Positions 1-8,820 of a stretch of 42,217 nucleotides of DNA are shown here, in pieces. The stretch comes from Bacillota bacterium. Lineage in GTDB: Bacteria > Bacillota > Sulfobacillia > JACIYH01. The notes beneath the pieces were generated by a model that worked only from the letters and a program-made list of their open reading frames with translations, was not told the DNA's origin and made no database searches. The stretch covers positions 1 to 42,217 of the forward strand of contig JACIYH010000020.1 of the NCBI GenBank assembly GCA_014360055.1, written 5' to 3'. Numbering within the stretch: position 1 is the first letter of the stretch; each line of letters starts with the position of its first letter. The position numbers were made by a program, and so were the translations under genes.

Positions 1-213
1 ATATGCAGTGCACCATGGATGGGGGGCAGCCGAGAGATAGCCGTGTGGCGGGACGGTCTATGTCCAAGGTACGAATTTTCCTCAGGTCCGACAGCAGGTG
101 GCGGACCAGGAACACGAATGTTGGGCGTCGTACGAACAGTTATGACACTCGTGATCGGCGGGCGAGGCCGAGGAAGCCCTCTGTTCAGGAACCCGTCGGG
201 AAGGTGAGAGTGC
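1..213. other. Region upstream of Zorya, no gene seen
   Basis: I see no convincing coding region here. An open frame runs through it on the plus strand into zorA, but its translation is Arg-rich and it overlaps zorA out of frame, so I treat it as a shadow. The last bases (about 199-207, GGGAAGGTGAG) supply a ribosome binding site for zorA. No good -35/-10 pair stands out, so the promoter may lie left of the window. Confidence 0.5.
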
Positions 214-1956
214 GTGGATCTCATGAATTGGTTTCTGCGCCTGCTACAGTCGGCGGGGCTAAACAAGGTGACGTCCGTCTGGGTATACGTCACGCTAGTT
301 GGGGCCGTGGGAGTGGGGCTGTATTTCTGGGCCCAGCTGTGGCAACTGAGGCGCGAAATCATAGCCTTTCTCCGCCACACCAGAGACATGGCTCCTCGCT
401 CGCCCGCCAATACGGAAGCCCTGGATCAGTACTTCGGGAGCAGGGGAGGAAGCCTGGCCGCATGCTGGGAAGCCTACCGCCAGGCCCGGAATGATCCGGT
501 CCTTCAGTGGGCCGACAGCCGCTACCCCGATGTCACCTGCTTTTTCCCCGCCAGTACATTGATAGAAAGGACTGGCCGCAGGAGGCTGGCCGAGGCTATC
601 CCCGGGATGTTGACGGCGTTCGGGATCCTGGGCACCTTCATAGGGTTGTCGGTTGGACTGAGGGACCTCAGGGTGGTAGATGTGGAGCGCATTCGGATGA
701 GTATACAGATGCTCCTCGGCGGGATGAATGTGGCCTTCTACTCCTCGGTGGTGGCAATATCTTGCTCCATCGTATGGCTGGCGGTGGATCGCTACTTCCT
801 GGGTAGGGCTCTGGCGGACGTGGATCGGCTTCATGAGCGCCTGCTCATGCTCCTTCCCTCACCCGGGGAACCGGAACTCCTGCAACAGATGCTCCAGGCC
901 CAGCAGGAACATGCCAGCGACGTCAGGAGTTTCTTGAGTGACGCCCTGCTGCCAAAGCTGGTGGAGGGCTTTAGCACCGCAGTGCAACAAGCCTTGGTAC
1001 CGGAGTTGGAGAGGAGCACGAAGTCTCTGGCAGAAGCGTTGCCCGGGATTGCAGCGGTGTTCCGTGAGGCGGTGGAGAGTTCTCTGGTGCCCCACGTACG
1101 CGCCACTGCCGTTGCCGTGGAGGAGTTTACCCGGGCAGGGACGGCAAAGCAGGTGGAAGGTGTGCAACAGATGGCGACCGAGTTCTTACGCGCTCTGGAT
1201 GGACAGGTGAGAGACCAGTTCGACAACCTGGCGTTGCTGGTCCGCGAACTCATGGATGCCAGCACGAAGCTAACAGTGGACGCCTCCAGTTTTGCTCAAC
1301 GCATGGAGGAGTTTGCTATTCTCAATGAGAGCGTGGGCAAGAAGGTAGGCGACATGCTGTCCGTCTTGGGCGCCTACACTGAGGAGTTCCGTCATTTCCA
1401 CGGTTCTCTGGAGTCCGCCCTTCGAGGAATGAGTGAACTGGCCGAGTCCGCTAGGGGGTTTCAGGCCGAGCTCGGGGAACACATCTCGAGCATGGCTCGC
1501 GTCCAGACGAGTCTAAACGATACCTGGGCACGACTATCGATGGACTTGCAGCCCAGGGTTGTCGAATTAGCCAAGGTGTGGGAGGAAACCGAGGAGAAGC
1601 TATCCATCCTGAACGGCAATCTGGAGCACAGCGCGGAGGCGTTCGCCAGCCACCTACATGCGGGTCTGGACCGCACCTTCAACAGCTTCGATGACAACCT
1701 GGCGCGGGCCACAACTCACCTTGCCCATACCCTTAGCCAGATGAACGAGACCGTAGACCAGGTCTCCAGTCAGGTGGGGCAGTTCCACCGTCTGGTGAAC
1801 GACGTCTCAGGGGTCCTGGTGGGTTTGCACAAGTCCGTCGTAGGAATGTCCGAGGGACTGGGTGCGCTGGAGCGGGTAATTGCGGAGGCGATCACTTCGG
1901 CCAGCAAAGAAGCGCGTCAGTTGACGGCTGGGACAGCGGAAGAAGGCGCCAGATGA
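214..1956 (+). CDS. zorA: ZorA, MotA/TolQ/ExbB-like proton channel subunit with long cytoplasmic tail (Zorya)
   Basis: This is the ion-channel subunit of a Zorya anti-phage system; with ZorB it forms an inner-membrane proton-driven motor whose long tail reaches into the cytoplasm. The 580-aa protein has a transmembrane segment near residues 20-40 and two more in a MotA/ExbB-like block at about 125-190 (AIPGMLTAFGILGTFIGLSV, then GGMNVAFYSSVVAISCSIVW). Residues from about 210 to the end are a Glu/Leu/Ala-rich helical, coiled-coil-like tail, longer than in ordinary TolQ and typical of ZorA. I chose GTG at 214, which has a GGGAAGGTGAG ribosome site; ATG at 223 is an alternative. Next comes zorB after 27 bases. 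The identification is firm because all four type I genes follow in order. Confidence 0.93.
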   Translation: MDLMNWFLRLLQSAGLNKVTSVWVYVTLVGAVGVGLYFWAQLWQLRREIIAFLRHTRDMAPRSPANTEALDQYFGSRGGSLAACWEAYRQARNDPVLQWADSRYPDVTCFFPASTLIERTGRRRLAEAIPGMLTAFGILGTFIGLSVGLRDLRVVDVERIRMSIQMLLGGMNVAFYSSVVAISCSIVWLAVDRYFLGRALADVDRLHERLLMLLPSPGEPELLQQMLQAQQEHASDVRSFLSDALLPKLVEGFSTAVQQALVPELERSTKSLAEALPGIAAVFREAVESSLVPHVRATAVAVEEFTRAGTAKQVEGVQQMATEFLRALDGQVRDQFDNLALLVRELMDASTKLTVDASSFAQRMEEFAILNESVGKKVGDMLSVLGAYTEEFRHFHGSLESALRGMSELAESARGFQAELGEHISSMARVQTSLNDTWARLSMDLQPRVVELAKVWEETEEKLSILNGNLEHSAEAFASHLHAGLDRTFNSFDDNLARATTHLAHTLSQMNETVDQVSSQVGQFHRLVNDVSGVLVGLHKSVVGMSEGLGALERVIAEAITSASKEARQLTAGTAEEGAR

Positions 1957-1983
1957 CGGCAGGCCTAGGGAGGAGGGTGTCGG

Positions 1984-2673
1984 ATGAGGGCGTCGGCCAG
2001 GGTAAGGCTTGCGGGGCTAAAGGAGAGCGAAAGGACTGACTACTGGATGTCGTATTCCGACGTGATGGCGGCGCTTATACTCATGTTCGTTCTCCTCCTC
2101 ACCCTGGTGATGCTAGATTACGTGGCGGCCAAGCAGAAAGGTATCGAACGTGTGTTGGGGATACGGGCGCAACTCATCCGCGAACTGAATGAGGAGTTTA
2201 AGGACAGCAAGTTGAAGATGAGAATCGACCCGGCTACCGGTGCGGTGACGTTCCCAGCGGGCGTTTTCTTTGCTTTCGACAGTGACGTGATTTCCCCTGA
2301 AGGCATGGCTTACCTCAAGGATTTCGTGCCCAAGTACGTAAAGACGATCTTGAAGCCCGAATACGAGAGGTACTTGGCGCAGGTCATCGTGGAGGGTCAT
2401 ACTGACCAGCGAGGATCGTATCTGTATAACCTCGATCTCTCCCAGCGTCGTGCCTATGCAGTGGTGCGCGCGATTTTCAGTGAGGATTTCCCCGACTTCC
2501 CCGGTCGGCAGAAGCTTCAGACGTACATAACGGCCAATGGCCGCTCCTACACATGCCCGGTCCCGGGAGAGACTGACCCACAGAAGCTTCGGCGGGTAGA
2601 GTTCCATTTTCGGCTGAAAGAGGACGAGTTTATAAAGGAACTCAAGTCCTTGCTGGGGGAGGATGGCGGGTAG
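1984..2673 (+). CDS. zorB: ZorB, MotB/OmpA-like peptidoglycan-binding stator subunit (Zorya)
   Basis: This is the partner of ZorA: it anchors the motor to the cell wall and carries the proton-accepting aspartate. The N-terminal membrane helix at about residues 24-46 begins YSDVMAALILMFVLLL, with Asp26 in the position of the MotB/ExbD proton-binding aspartate. The C-terminal half is OmpA-like (VEGHTDQRGS, then NLDLSQRRAYAVVRA), the fold that grips peptidoglycan. At 229 aa its length fits ZorB. The ATG at 1984 is preceded by AGGGAGGAGGGT. The stop lies two bases before the zorC start, so the genes are probably translationally coupled. Confidence 0.93.
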   Translation: MRASARVRLAGLKESERTDYWMSYSDVMAALILMFVLLLTLVMLDYVAAKQKGIERVLGIRAQLIRELNEEFKDSKLKMRIDPATGAVTFPAGVFFAFDSDVISPEGMAYLKDFVPKYVKTILKPEYERYLAQVIVEGHTDQRGSYLYNLDLSQRRAYAVVRAIFSEDFPDFPGRQKLQTYITANGRSYTCPVPGETDPQKLRRVEFHFRLKEDEFIKELKSLLGEDGG

Positions 2674-2675
2674 AC

Positions 2676-3857
2676 GTGCTGTGGGCGGATACGCATCGCT
2701 GGCGTTTTGTCTACCGCCCGGCTAAGCTGGAGGCGGCGGTGGAGGAAATATCCCGGCGGCACAACTCCGTGGCGGTAATGGAGCGTCGGCGGCGCGAATC
2801 ATCGTCTGTGGACGTGCAATCGTTGTTGGAAACCCTAACGGGTGCCCCTTCTGACGAAGCCCTCCAGGAGATTGCTCTGTCGCTCAGCACCCGGGAAATC
2901 ACCGCCCTCTTCTTTGCCCTGCCCAAGGTGCAGGAGGCCGAAGCAGCCGTGAAGGTGGCCAAGGTCATTATCTGGAGGCCCCAGCGGTGTCTCCTTGTTG
3001 ACGCCTGGCCGATGTTCAAAGGTTACCCGCGGCATCCGGGGTCCCGTATGTTAGTGGCCGAGGTGCTTGCCCGGGGTGTGGGCCCCGATCTCCCGGAACG
3101 GTACCGGGTCCTTGTCCAGAAGAGCGTTGGGACCGACGACCCGGCGGGAGCAATGGCGGCCGAACTGCTACTAGCGGAAGACCTGCTGTTCTCCGACCTG
3201 ATTAGGAACATGGATGTGGAACCTGATTGTACGCTTGCCGTTGAGATACTCCAGTACTATATGCTGGGGTCCACCAAGAAGCACTTCTTGCGGGAGGGCG
3301 GTGCTCTCCTGGCTTCCTACGCCCGGTCGCTTCGGATGTCACCCTTCAAGCGGTTTACGGAGCGTTACTTGCTCGAGATGGAGCCCACGTTCTTTCAGGA
3401 GGAGGTCGCCTCACTGATTCTTGAGAGGCTGGGGAAACCAGGTGATCCTCACAACCGGCGCTGGGAGGGGATCGATGAGGAGGCCAGGAGAAAGTTCCAG
3501 CGCTGGCTCGTTGAATCGGACCTCAAGCAGTTCTTCGAAGGGATCGCAGGGGATCGGGCCCGCTGGGAGTACTGGGCGCGTTACAGCGACAAAATCCAGG
3601 ATGTGACCCGGCATGATGACCCCCCCATCCTGGTGATGCATTTCCTGCGGGGCGTCGCCGTTGAATTCGGGCAACCGGGCAACGCTGCCTATCTGTACAC
3701 CCACGAGGTGTGGAACGTGATTTACCATGACCACCTCTGCTGGCGCACGGTCTGGAGACCACAGGACCTGAAGTACCGCGAGTGGTGCGTGGGCAGGATT
3801 GAACACCGGGGGTGGTGGGAGCTGGAGGCTGATGATGTGGTTGAACGAATCCTCTGA
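2676..3857 (+). CDS. zorC: ZorC, EH-signature domain protein (type I Zorya)
   Basis: ZorC is the type I specific component, thought to work with ZorD on invading DNA in the cytoplasm. The 393-aa protein has no membrane segment. The C-terminal third carries the EH-signature pattern: RARWEYWARYSDKIQDV, then VAVEFGQPGNAAYLYTHEVW, then a conserved-looking His in RIEHRGWW near residue 380. These Glu and His positions give the family its name. The start is GTG at 2676; the GGGGGAGGATGG at the end of zorB gives the ribosome site. It ends 17 bases before zorD. I base the call on the motif and on its place between zorB and a SNF2 helicase, and exclude type II Zorya, which has ZorE instead. Confidence 0.9.
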   Translation: MLWADTHRWRFVYRPAKLEAAVEEISRRHNSVAVMERRRRESSSVDVQSLLETLTGAPSDEALQEIALSLSTREITALFFALPKVQEAEAAVKVAKVIIWRPQRCLLVDAWPMFKGYPRHPGSRMLVAEVLARGVGPDLPERYRVLVQKSVGTDDPAGAMAAELLLAEDLLFSDLIRNMDVEPDCTLAVEILQYYMLGSTKKHFLREGGALLASYARSLRMSPFKRFTERYLLEMEPTFFQEEVASLILERLGKPGDPHNRRWEGIDEEARRKFQRWLVESDLKQFFEGIAGDRARWEYWARYSDKIQDVTRHDDPPILVMHFLRGVAVEFGQPGNAAYLYTHEVWNVIYHDHLCWRTVWRPQDLKYREWCVGRIEHRGWWELEADDVVERIL

Positions 3858-3874
3858 CATAGGGGGGATGCCCG

Positions 3875-6652
3875 ATGCTCAGATTGGGACCGACGCGGGA
3901 CGCCCTCAGGGTAGAGAAGTCTTATGAATGGGATGGCGTCGCCTTCACCATATGCGTGACCAGCGGGGCCGACCGCGTCACCCTCCGTTTCCCCATCGAT
4001 TTCCGACCCCACATGTCGCTGCGAGACTTTCTCCGCCAGAGCTGCCTTACCCAGCTTGAATGCCTGGAAGACCTGTGGATGAGCGGTGAGTTGGTTGAGC
4101 GCGAAGGGGCCTACGTCCTGCCGTATGAAAAGCTCGATGCACTGGACCCGGAGATACGCCGCACCCTCGCACTTCCCGAACCGGCTGATGTGGATGTATC
4201 CCTGCGCTCGATTGGTGCGGTTGGCCAGCCTCATTTCGAGATCAGGCCTGTGTTGCGTCACTCGCTACACGGGTTCCTCGACGCCATGTGGGAACGCCGG
4301 GGATGCGTGATGGTCCACGGGGAAGATGCGGTTTTGTTGCCCCCCGGGGTGGTGGCCTTGCTCGATGCCCTCGCGGACAGACCGCCTGCCTGGGCGGGGC
4401 AGATGGCGAGGCAGCCGGAATACGCAGCCAGGGTGCGAACCAGGGCCCTGCAAGCGGGAGCTAGGCTCGACCCCTACCTGGAGCGTGAACAGTACCTGTT
4501 CCCCGAAAAGGTAGGCGTGGACGTCAGCAGCCCCGAGCCGGGGACGATCAACCTCCGGCCCGTCCTTGATGGCGTACCGCCCGCCGTAAACGAGCATCTC
4601 GACACCGTCCTTCCCTCCGGCAGGAAGTACGGCACCTATACATTTCGGGATGGCAGTGGCAGGCGTATCCGCGTCTTTGTCGGAGACAAGGTGGTAGAAC
4701 AGCTGCAGGCCATCCGCAGCAGACGGGTCCTGCGGGGGCCGGATGCGGCCAGGTTCGTCCAGAACCCAACTGCCTTTCTCCCTGAGGACTTGGAGCTTGA
4801 CCTAGCTGATTTCAGCGACCGGGTCAAGGGGTTGGCCCTTCGGGTCTACCGGGCTCAGCCTTTCATTTCGGCTACCCCCAGCGGTAGGGGTTGGTTCGAC
4901 GTTCAGACGGGTGTCAGGCTCAGGAATGTGTCGGACCCGGACGAGGATATCGACATACCGGTCGACGAGTTTCGCGACATAGCCGAAAGGGCGCTGCAGT
5001 CGGGTCAGGAGTATGTGGAGTGGAAGGGCAAGTGGATACAGGTACCGGCCTCGATGCAAACCTTCCTGGCCGGGGACGATAAACTCAGGCGCCTGGCTCC
5101 CGCAAGTCGTGTGGACGTTACCCGGCTCCCGTACGTACTGGAGATCTTCGAGAACGTCGTCGACCTGGAGTACAGCGCTATTCTGGTGGAAGAGAAGGCA
5201 AAATTGGACGCTGACGTCGAAGCCAGCGACGCTGTACCGGCAACATTCAAGCTGGAGTTACGGCCGTTTCAGCGGGCCGGCTACGCGTGGATGAGGCGGC
5301 AGCACCTGCGCAAGCTGGGGTGCCTGCTGGCCGACGAAATGGGGCTGGGGAAAACCATCCAGACACTTGCCTTTCTCTGCCACCTCCACGAGCGGGGGCA
5401 ACTGAGGCCCTCGCTGGTGGTGGCACCGCTGGCCATCATCGACAACTGGGTGGCGGAGTTGGAGCGTTGCCTCCCCCCCATCGTTTGCTATGTACACCTG
5501 GGGCCCCGCCGGCTGAAGGATCTCAATTCCATCAGCAGGGCCGACCTGGTGTTCACAAGCTACGAGACCCTGGTAAGGGACCAACTTTTGTTGGGTCAGG
5601 TTGACTGGCAGGTGGTGGTCTGCGATGAAGCCCAGAAGATTAAGAACTACACCGCTATGGCAACGCAAGTCGCCAAAGCGCTCAAGGCCACCATTCGCCT
5701 GGGCCTGACCGGCACCCCGGTAGAAAACAGCCTGGGTGAACTCTGGTGCATAGGGGATTTCGTGCAGCCAGGGTTGCTGGGCAGCTACCGGGAGTTCCGG
5801 GCTGAGTTCGAGCTTCCCCTAGCGAGGGCTGCGCCGCCGGAGAAGGGGGGCGTGGAGTCGCGCCTGCATGAGAGGCTGATTCCCATCTACCTCCGGCGGA
5901 CCAAGAAAGAGGTGCTCGAGAACCTACCGGCAATCACCGAGCACGAGTGGACGGCCGACATGACGGACCTGGAGACCGAACTGTACCTGGACGTTCTCGC
6001 CAGGGTGCGGAGGAGGGAAATCGAGCCGCTGGTGGCTATAAGGCGTCTTCTTGATATCTGTGCCCATCCCGACCTGCCGGCCAACGGAGGCCTGGTTCTG
6101 GACCCCGGCCAAATGGTTCGTCGCTCGAGCAAACTCCAGCTCACCTTGCGCCTCATGGACCAGGTCGCCGCCCAGGGAGAAAAGGCGGTGGTCTTTTGTC
6201 ACCTCCGGAACATGCAGCGCATTCTGAAGCGAGCGTTCATGTGGCGGTACGGACTCCCGGAATGCTTTATCCTTAACGGGGAGACCCAAAACCGGCTGGA
6301 CATGGTTGAGCGCTTCAACCGGCAACCGGACTTCGGCGCCATGATAATCTCGCCCAAGGCGGGTGGGGTGGGCCTCAACATCACGGGAGCAAACCACGTT
6401 ATCCACTACGTGCGCTGGTGGAATCCGGCCGTCGAAAGCCAAGCGACGGCGCGCGTGCACCGGATTGGTCAGTCGCGGGCGGTGCACGTGCACTACCCCA
6501 TCTTGACCCATCCGGAGTTTAAAACGGCCGACGTCATCCTGGACGAACTGCTGAAGGAGAAACGTGAACTGGCCGACTCCGTACTGGTGCCCACGAGCCG
6601 GCTGGAGATCTCCGAGAAAGAGTTCGCCGCCCGCATGGGGCTTGGTACATAG
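3875..6652 (+). CDS. zorD: ZorD, SNF2-family helicase/translocase (type I Zorya)
   Basis: This is the cytoplasmic DNA-acting effector of the Zorya system, an SNF2-type ATPase. The 925-aa protein has an N-terminal region of about 460 residues without recognisable motif, then a complete helicase core: Walker A (ADEMGLGKT), motif II (VVCDEAQKIKN), motif III (LGLTGTPVENS), and in the second RecA lobe ISPKAGGVGLNITGANHVIH and the motif VI signature ARVHRIGQ. In ZorD homologues a nuclease activity has been described; I cannot assign its active site by eye. ATG at 3875 has AGGGGGGATG just upstream. It is the last gene of the operon, followed by a GGGAGGAG site that leads only into a broken reading frame. 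Confidence 0.93.
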   Translation: MLRLGPTRDALRVEKSYEWDGVAFTICVTSGADRVTLRFPIDFRPHMSLRDFLRQSCLTQLECLEDLWMSGELVEREGAYVLPYEKLDALDPEIRRTLALPEPADVDVSLRSIGAVGQPHFEIRPVLRHSLHGFLDAMWERRGCVMVHGEDAVLLPPGVVALLDALADRPPAWAGQMARQPEYAARVRTRALQAGARLDPYLEREQYLFPEKVGVDVSSPEPGTINLRPVLDGVPPAVNEHLDTVLPSGRKYGTYTFRDGSGRRIRVFVGDKVVEQLQAIRSRRVLRGPDAARFVQNPTAFLPEDLELDLADFSDRVKGLALRVYRAQPFISATPSGRGWFDVQTGVRLRNVSDPDEDIDIPVDEFRDIAERALQSGQEYVEWKGKWIQVPASMQTFLAGDDKLRRLAPASRVDVTRLPYVLEIFENVVDLEYSAILVEEKAKLDADVEASDAVPATFKLELRPFQRAGYAWMRRQHLRKLGCLLADEMGLGKTIQTLAFLCHLHERGQLRPSLVVAPLAIIDNWVAELERCLPPIVCYVHLGPRRLKDLNSISRADLVFTSYETLVRDQLLLGQVDWQVVVCDEAQKIKNYTAMATQVAKALKATIRLGLTGTPVENSLGELWCIGDFVQPGLLGSYREFRAEFELPLARAAPPEKGGVESRLHERLIPIYLRRTKKEVLENLPAITEHEWTADMTDLETELYLDVLARVRRREIEPLVAIRRLLDICAHPDLPANGGLVLDPGQMVRRSSKLQLTLRLMDQVAAQGEKAVVFCHLRNMQRILKRAFMWRYGLPECFILNGETQNRLDMVERFNRQPDFGAMIISPKAGGVGLNITGANHVIHYVRWWNPAVESQATARVHRIGQSRAVHVHYPILTHPEFKTADVILDELLKEKRELADSVLVPTSRLEISEKEFAARMGLGT

Positions 6653-6659
6653 GGAGGAG

Positions 6660-6938
6660 TGGGCATGCGGTCAGGTCAGGGTCAGCCCGGCCGTGGCCAT
6701 TGGTCTCGCCGCCCTGGCCTTTGGAGAGGGACACATCCCCGACTTTGTGCTTCGAGTTTACGACGGCATGTTTCCTTTGGCCGTGGGGCAGGCGGCCGGT
6801 GTAGCCTCACTCGGTGCCCTTATGGGCTATGGGGTCCACCGATCCGGGATGTTGTGTCCGTGGAGGGTAGTACATGCCCTTAGTGACGGTCGGCTAGCCA
6901 TTCACTCCAAGGCTAGAGTAGCCGATCCACGTCGTTAG
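6660..6938 (+). pseudogene. Possible membrane-protein gene remnant after zorD
   Basis: A good ribosome site (GGGAGGAG, 6653-6660) follows the zorD stop and leads to a GTG/ATG at 6659-6667, but that frame soon becomes Arg/Pro-rich. The neighbouring frame instead reads like a real membrane protein from about 6687 (AVAIGLAALAFGEGHIPDF, later ALMGYGVHRSGMLCPW) to a stop at 6938. The simplest reading is a small membrane gene, or fragment of one, with a frameshift near 6685. I do not recognise the family. Confidence 0.3.
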
Positions 6939-7339
6939 GGTCTGGGGCGGCCCCACACCAGGCGATCCTCGTAGCACCCGTCGCGGACGGCGGCCATGCG
7001 GTATCTGGCTTCCACGGCGAAACCGAGCCGGCGAAGCACCGGGAACAACCACTCTTCGTCTGGGTACGTATCGAGGCGCAGCTGCTCAAGCAGAAGCCAT
7101 CGGTCCGCCAGGCCCAGGGCTGCCTCGAGCAGGGCCCGGGCTACCGCCGGGGCGGGGAAGCCCAGGTTTTCGGCCAGAGGGCTGCCGGGTGGTGGCACCA
7201 GCAGGCTGATCTGGGCGCTGCGGGCGGTCCGTGAGCGGCCGGGTGCCAGTTGGACCTCTCCGCACAGCCCTCCGCGGAAGACGGCGACGAACGCGTGCAG
7301 TGGTGTCCTGGGCGTCCCGACCTTACCACGGCCTGCCAT
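6935..7339 (-). CDS. GNAT-family N-acetyltransferase (short)
   Basis: This is a putative acetyl-CoA dependent N-acetyltransferase; its substrate is unknown. The 134-aa protein reads as the C-terminal two thirds of a GNAT fold: a beta strand SAQISLLVPPP, a helix with PAVARALLEAALGLAD where the acetyl-CoA loop normally lies, a strand LRLDTYPDEEW, then the family-typical LRRLGFAVEARYR and DGCYEDRLVWGRPRP. The usual R/Q-x-x-G-x-G/A loop is not obvious, and the protein is shorter than the usual 150-180 aa, so the N terminus may be lost or the cofactor site degenerate. ATG at 7339 has GAGGGA seven bases upstream. Its 3' end overlaps the remnant at 6660-6938. Confidence 0.6.
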   Translation of the reverse strand: MAGRGKVGTPRTPLHAFVAVFRGGLCGEVQLAPGRSRTARSAQISLLVPPPGSPLAENLGFPAPAVARALLEAALGLADRWLLLEQLRLDTYPDEEWLFPVLRRLGFAVEARYRMAAVRDGCYEDRLVWGRPRP

Positions 7340-7392
7340 TTCCTTGTCCCTCGGTTGGCAGGACGGCAGCCCGGCGGGCGCGAAGATGGGAT

Positions 7393-7472
7393 GTGCCGCG
7401 GCCGCAGCAGGCAGGCCACAGCAAGAAGAGAGGTGCCGTCGGCCGCAACAGGCGGGCCACCGGGAAGAAGGG
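7393..7472. repeat. Two imperfect tandem 40-bp units
   Basis: Positions 7393-7432 and 7433-7472 are two adjacent copies of a unit beginning GTGCCG and containing GGCCGCARCAGGCRGGCC followed by an AAGAAG tract. The second copy ends in the ribosome binding site region of the alcohol dehydrogenase. Between the divergent GNAT and dehydrogenase genes there is little else, so the repeat probably overlaps the control region. Confidence 0.6.
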
Positions 7473-7479
7473 ATGGAGT

Positions 7480-8598
7480 TTGAGCAGGAATCAAGTGCGG
7501 GCAGCGGTGATGGCGGGGCCGGAGAAACCCATCGAGGTGCGCGGGTTTCCTCCGCCCCGGATGGAGCCGGGGGGCGTCCTGCTCAGGACGGTGTACAGTG
7601 AGGTATGCGGTACCGACGTGCACCTGTACCACGGGCGGCTGGCCGGGGTACCCTACCCCATAATCCCCGGTCACGTGAGCGTGGGCATAGTGGAAGAGGT
7701 GATCCCCCCCGCAGCCGGCCAGGAGGTGCTCACGCCCCTGGGGCAGCCGGTGCGCAGGGGCGACCTGGTCACCTTCCTCGACGTCCACGAGACCTGCGGG
7801 CGGTGCTGGACCTGTCTGGTGGCGAAGGCCGCCACCCGGTGTCCCCAGAGGCGGGTGTACGGGATCACGTACTCGGCCCTGGAGGGACTCCTGGGAGGAT
7901 GGAGTGAGAAGATCTATCTCAAGCCGGGCGTGCTCATCATGCACCTGCCGGACGGGCTCAGCGCCGAGAAGTTCATCGCGGGCGGGTGCGGTCTGCCTAC
8001 GGGATTCCACGCCGTGGAGCGAGCGGGCATCCGCCTGGGTGACACCGTGGTGGTGCAGGGGGCGGGGCCCGTGGGTCTGAGCGCCTGCTTCTTTGCCCGG
8101 TTGGCCGGCGCCCGCCGGGTGATCGTGATCGGTGCGCCCCGGTTACGGCTGGACATGGCGTTGTCCCTGGGCGCCGACGAGGCGGTCGACCTGGCGGACT
8201 ACCCCTCGCCGGAAGGGCGTGTGGAGCTCATCCGGGAGTTGACGGCCGGGAGGGGCGCCGATGTCACCATCGAGGCGTCGGGTGCTCCCTCGGCGGTGGC
8301 GGAGGGCATGCGCATGACCCGGGACGCGGGCACCTACGTGGTGGTGGGCCAGTACACTGACAACGGCCCCGTCGAGATCAACCCCCACCTTGACATCAAC
8401 CGCAAGCACCTCGACATCCGCGGCTGCTGGGGGACCGAGTTCACCCACCTGTACCGGGCGACGGACCTGCTGGCTATCAGGGGACGGGATGCCCCCTACG
8501 AGCAGGCGATATCCCGGTTCTACTCCCTCGACGAGTGCCAGCAGGCCCTGCTCGACGTCGAACACCTGCGGGTCATCAAGGCCGTCATAAAGCCCTGA
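7480..8598 (+). CDS. Zinc-dependent medium-chain alcohol dehydrogenase family oxidoreductase
   Basis: This is an NAD(P)-dependent oxidoreductase of the MDR/threonine dehydrogenase-like group; its substrate is unknown. Visible parts: the catalytic zinc Cys in SEVCGTDVHLYHG, four structural zinc cysteines in CGRCWTCLVAKAATRC, the Rossmann loop VVQGAGPVGLS, and DVTIEASGAPSAVAEGM. The usual GHE motif reads PGHVSVG, so the Glu that helps position the catalytic zinc is replaced by Val. The last ligand region ends in the common VIKAVIKP. I chose TTG at 7480 (AAGGGATGG upstream); GTG at 7495, giving MRAAVMAGP, is equally plausible and closer to the family's usual start. The longer open frame upstream to 7231 overlaps the GNAT gene and the repeats and is not believed. 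Confidence 0.85.
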   Translation: MSRNQVRAAVMAGPEKPIEVRGFPPPRMEPGGVLLRTVYSEVCGTDVHLYHGRLAGVPYPIIPGHVSVGIVEEVIPPAAGQEVLTPLGQPVRRGDLVTFLDVHETCGRCWTCLVAKAATRCPQRRVYGITYSALEGLLGGWSEKIYLKPGVLIMHLPDGLSAEKFIAGGCGLPTGFHAVERAGIRLGDTVVVQGAGPVGLSACFFARLAGARRVIVIGAPRLRLDMALSLGADEAVDLADYPSPEGRVELIRELTAGRGADVTIEASGAPSAVAEGMRMTRDAGTYVVVGQYTDNGPVEINPHLDINRKHLDIRGCWGTEFTHLYRATDLLAIRGRDAPYEQAISRFYSLDECQQALLDVEHLRVIKAVIKP

Positions 8599-8602
8599 CT
8601 CT

Positions 8603-8809
8603 GGCGCCCCCAGGATCGGGCGTGCGGAATGGCGGTGGGGCGACGTGGTCTACTGGCGTTTCCCGGTTGGCCAGCTCCACTGCGGCATAGTGTCCGACCG
8701 CGTGGGGCGGTCGGGGTTGCCCCTGGTCATCCACAACGCCGCTTTGGCCCGGGAGGAGGATTGCCTCGACCGCTGGGAGATCATCGGCCATTTCCGTTAT
8801 CCCCGCTGA
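8603..8809 (+). pseudogene. C-terminal fragment of a DUF1287 protein (copy 1)
   Basis: Directly after the dehydrogenase stop, an open frame without a start reads EWRWGDVVYWRFPVGQLHCG, then IVSDRVGRSGLPLVIHNAAL, then DRWEIIGHFRYPR and stop. The pattern W-x-GD-V-W, H-x-GIVSD, VIHN and W-x-I-x-GH-x-RYP is the C terminus of DUF1287 proteins, probably NlpC/P60-like secreted cell-wall hydrolases. The rest of the gene, its signal peptide and start are missing, so it is a deletion remnant. A second, more decayed piece lies at 18783-18878. Confidence 0.7.
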
Positions 8810-8820
8810 CGCGCGCGGGG

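Noticed and set aside
7231-7479. N-terminal extension of the alcohol dehydrogenase
   Set aside because: It overlaps the GNAT gene and the tandem repeats, is basic and unlike the family, and a better start lies at 7480 or 7495.
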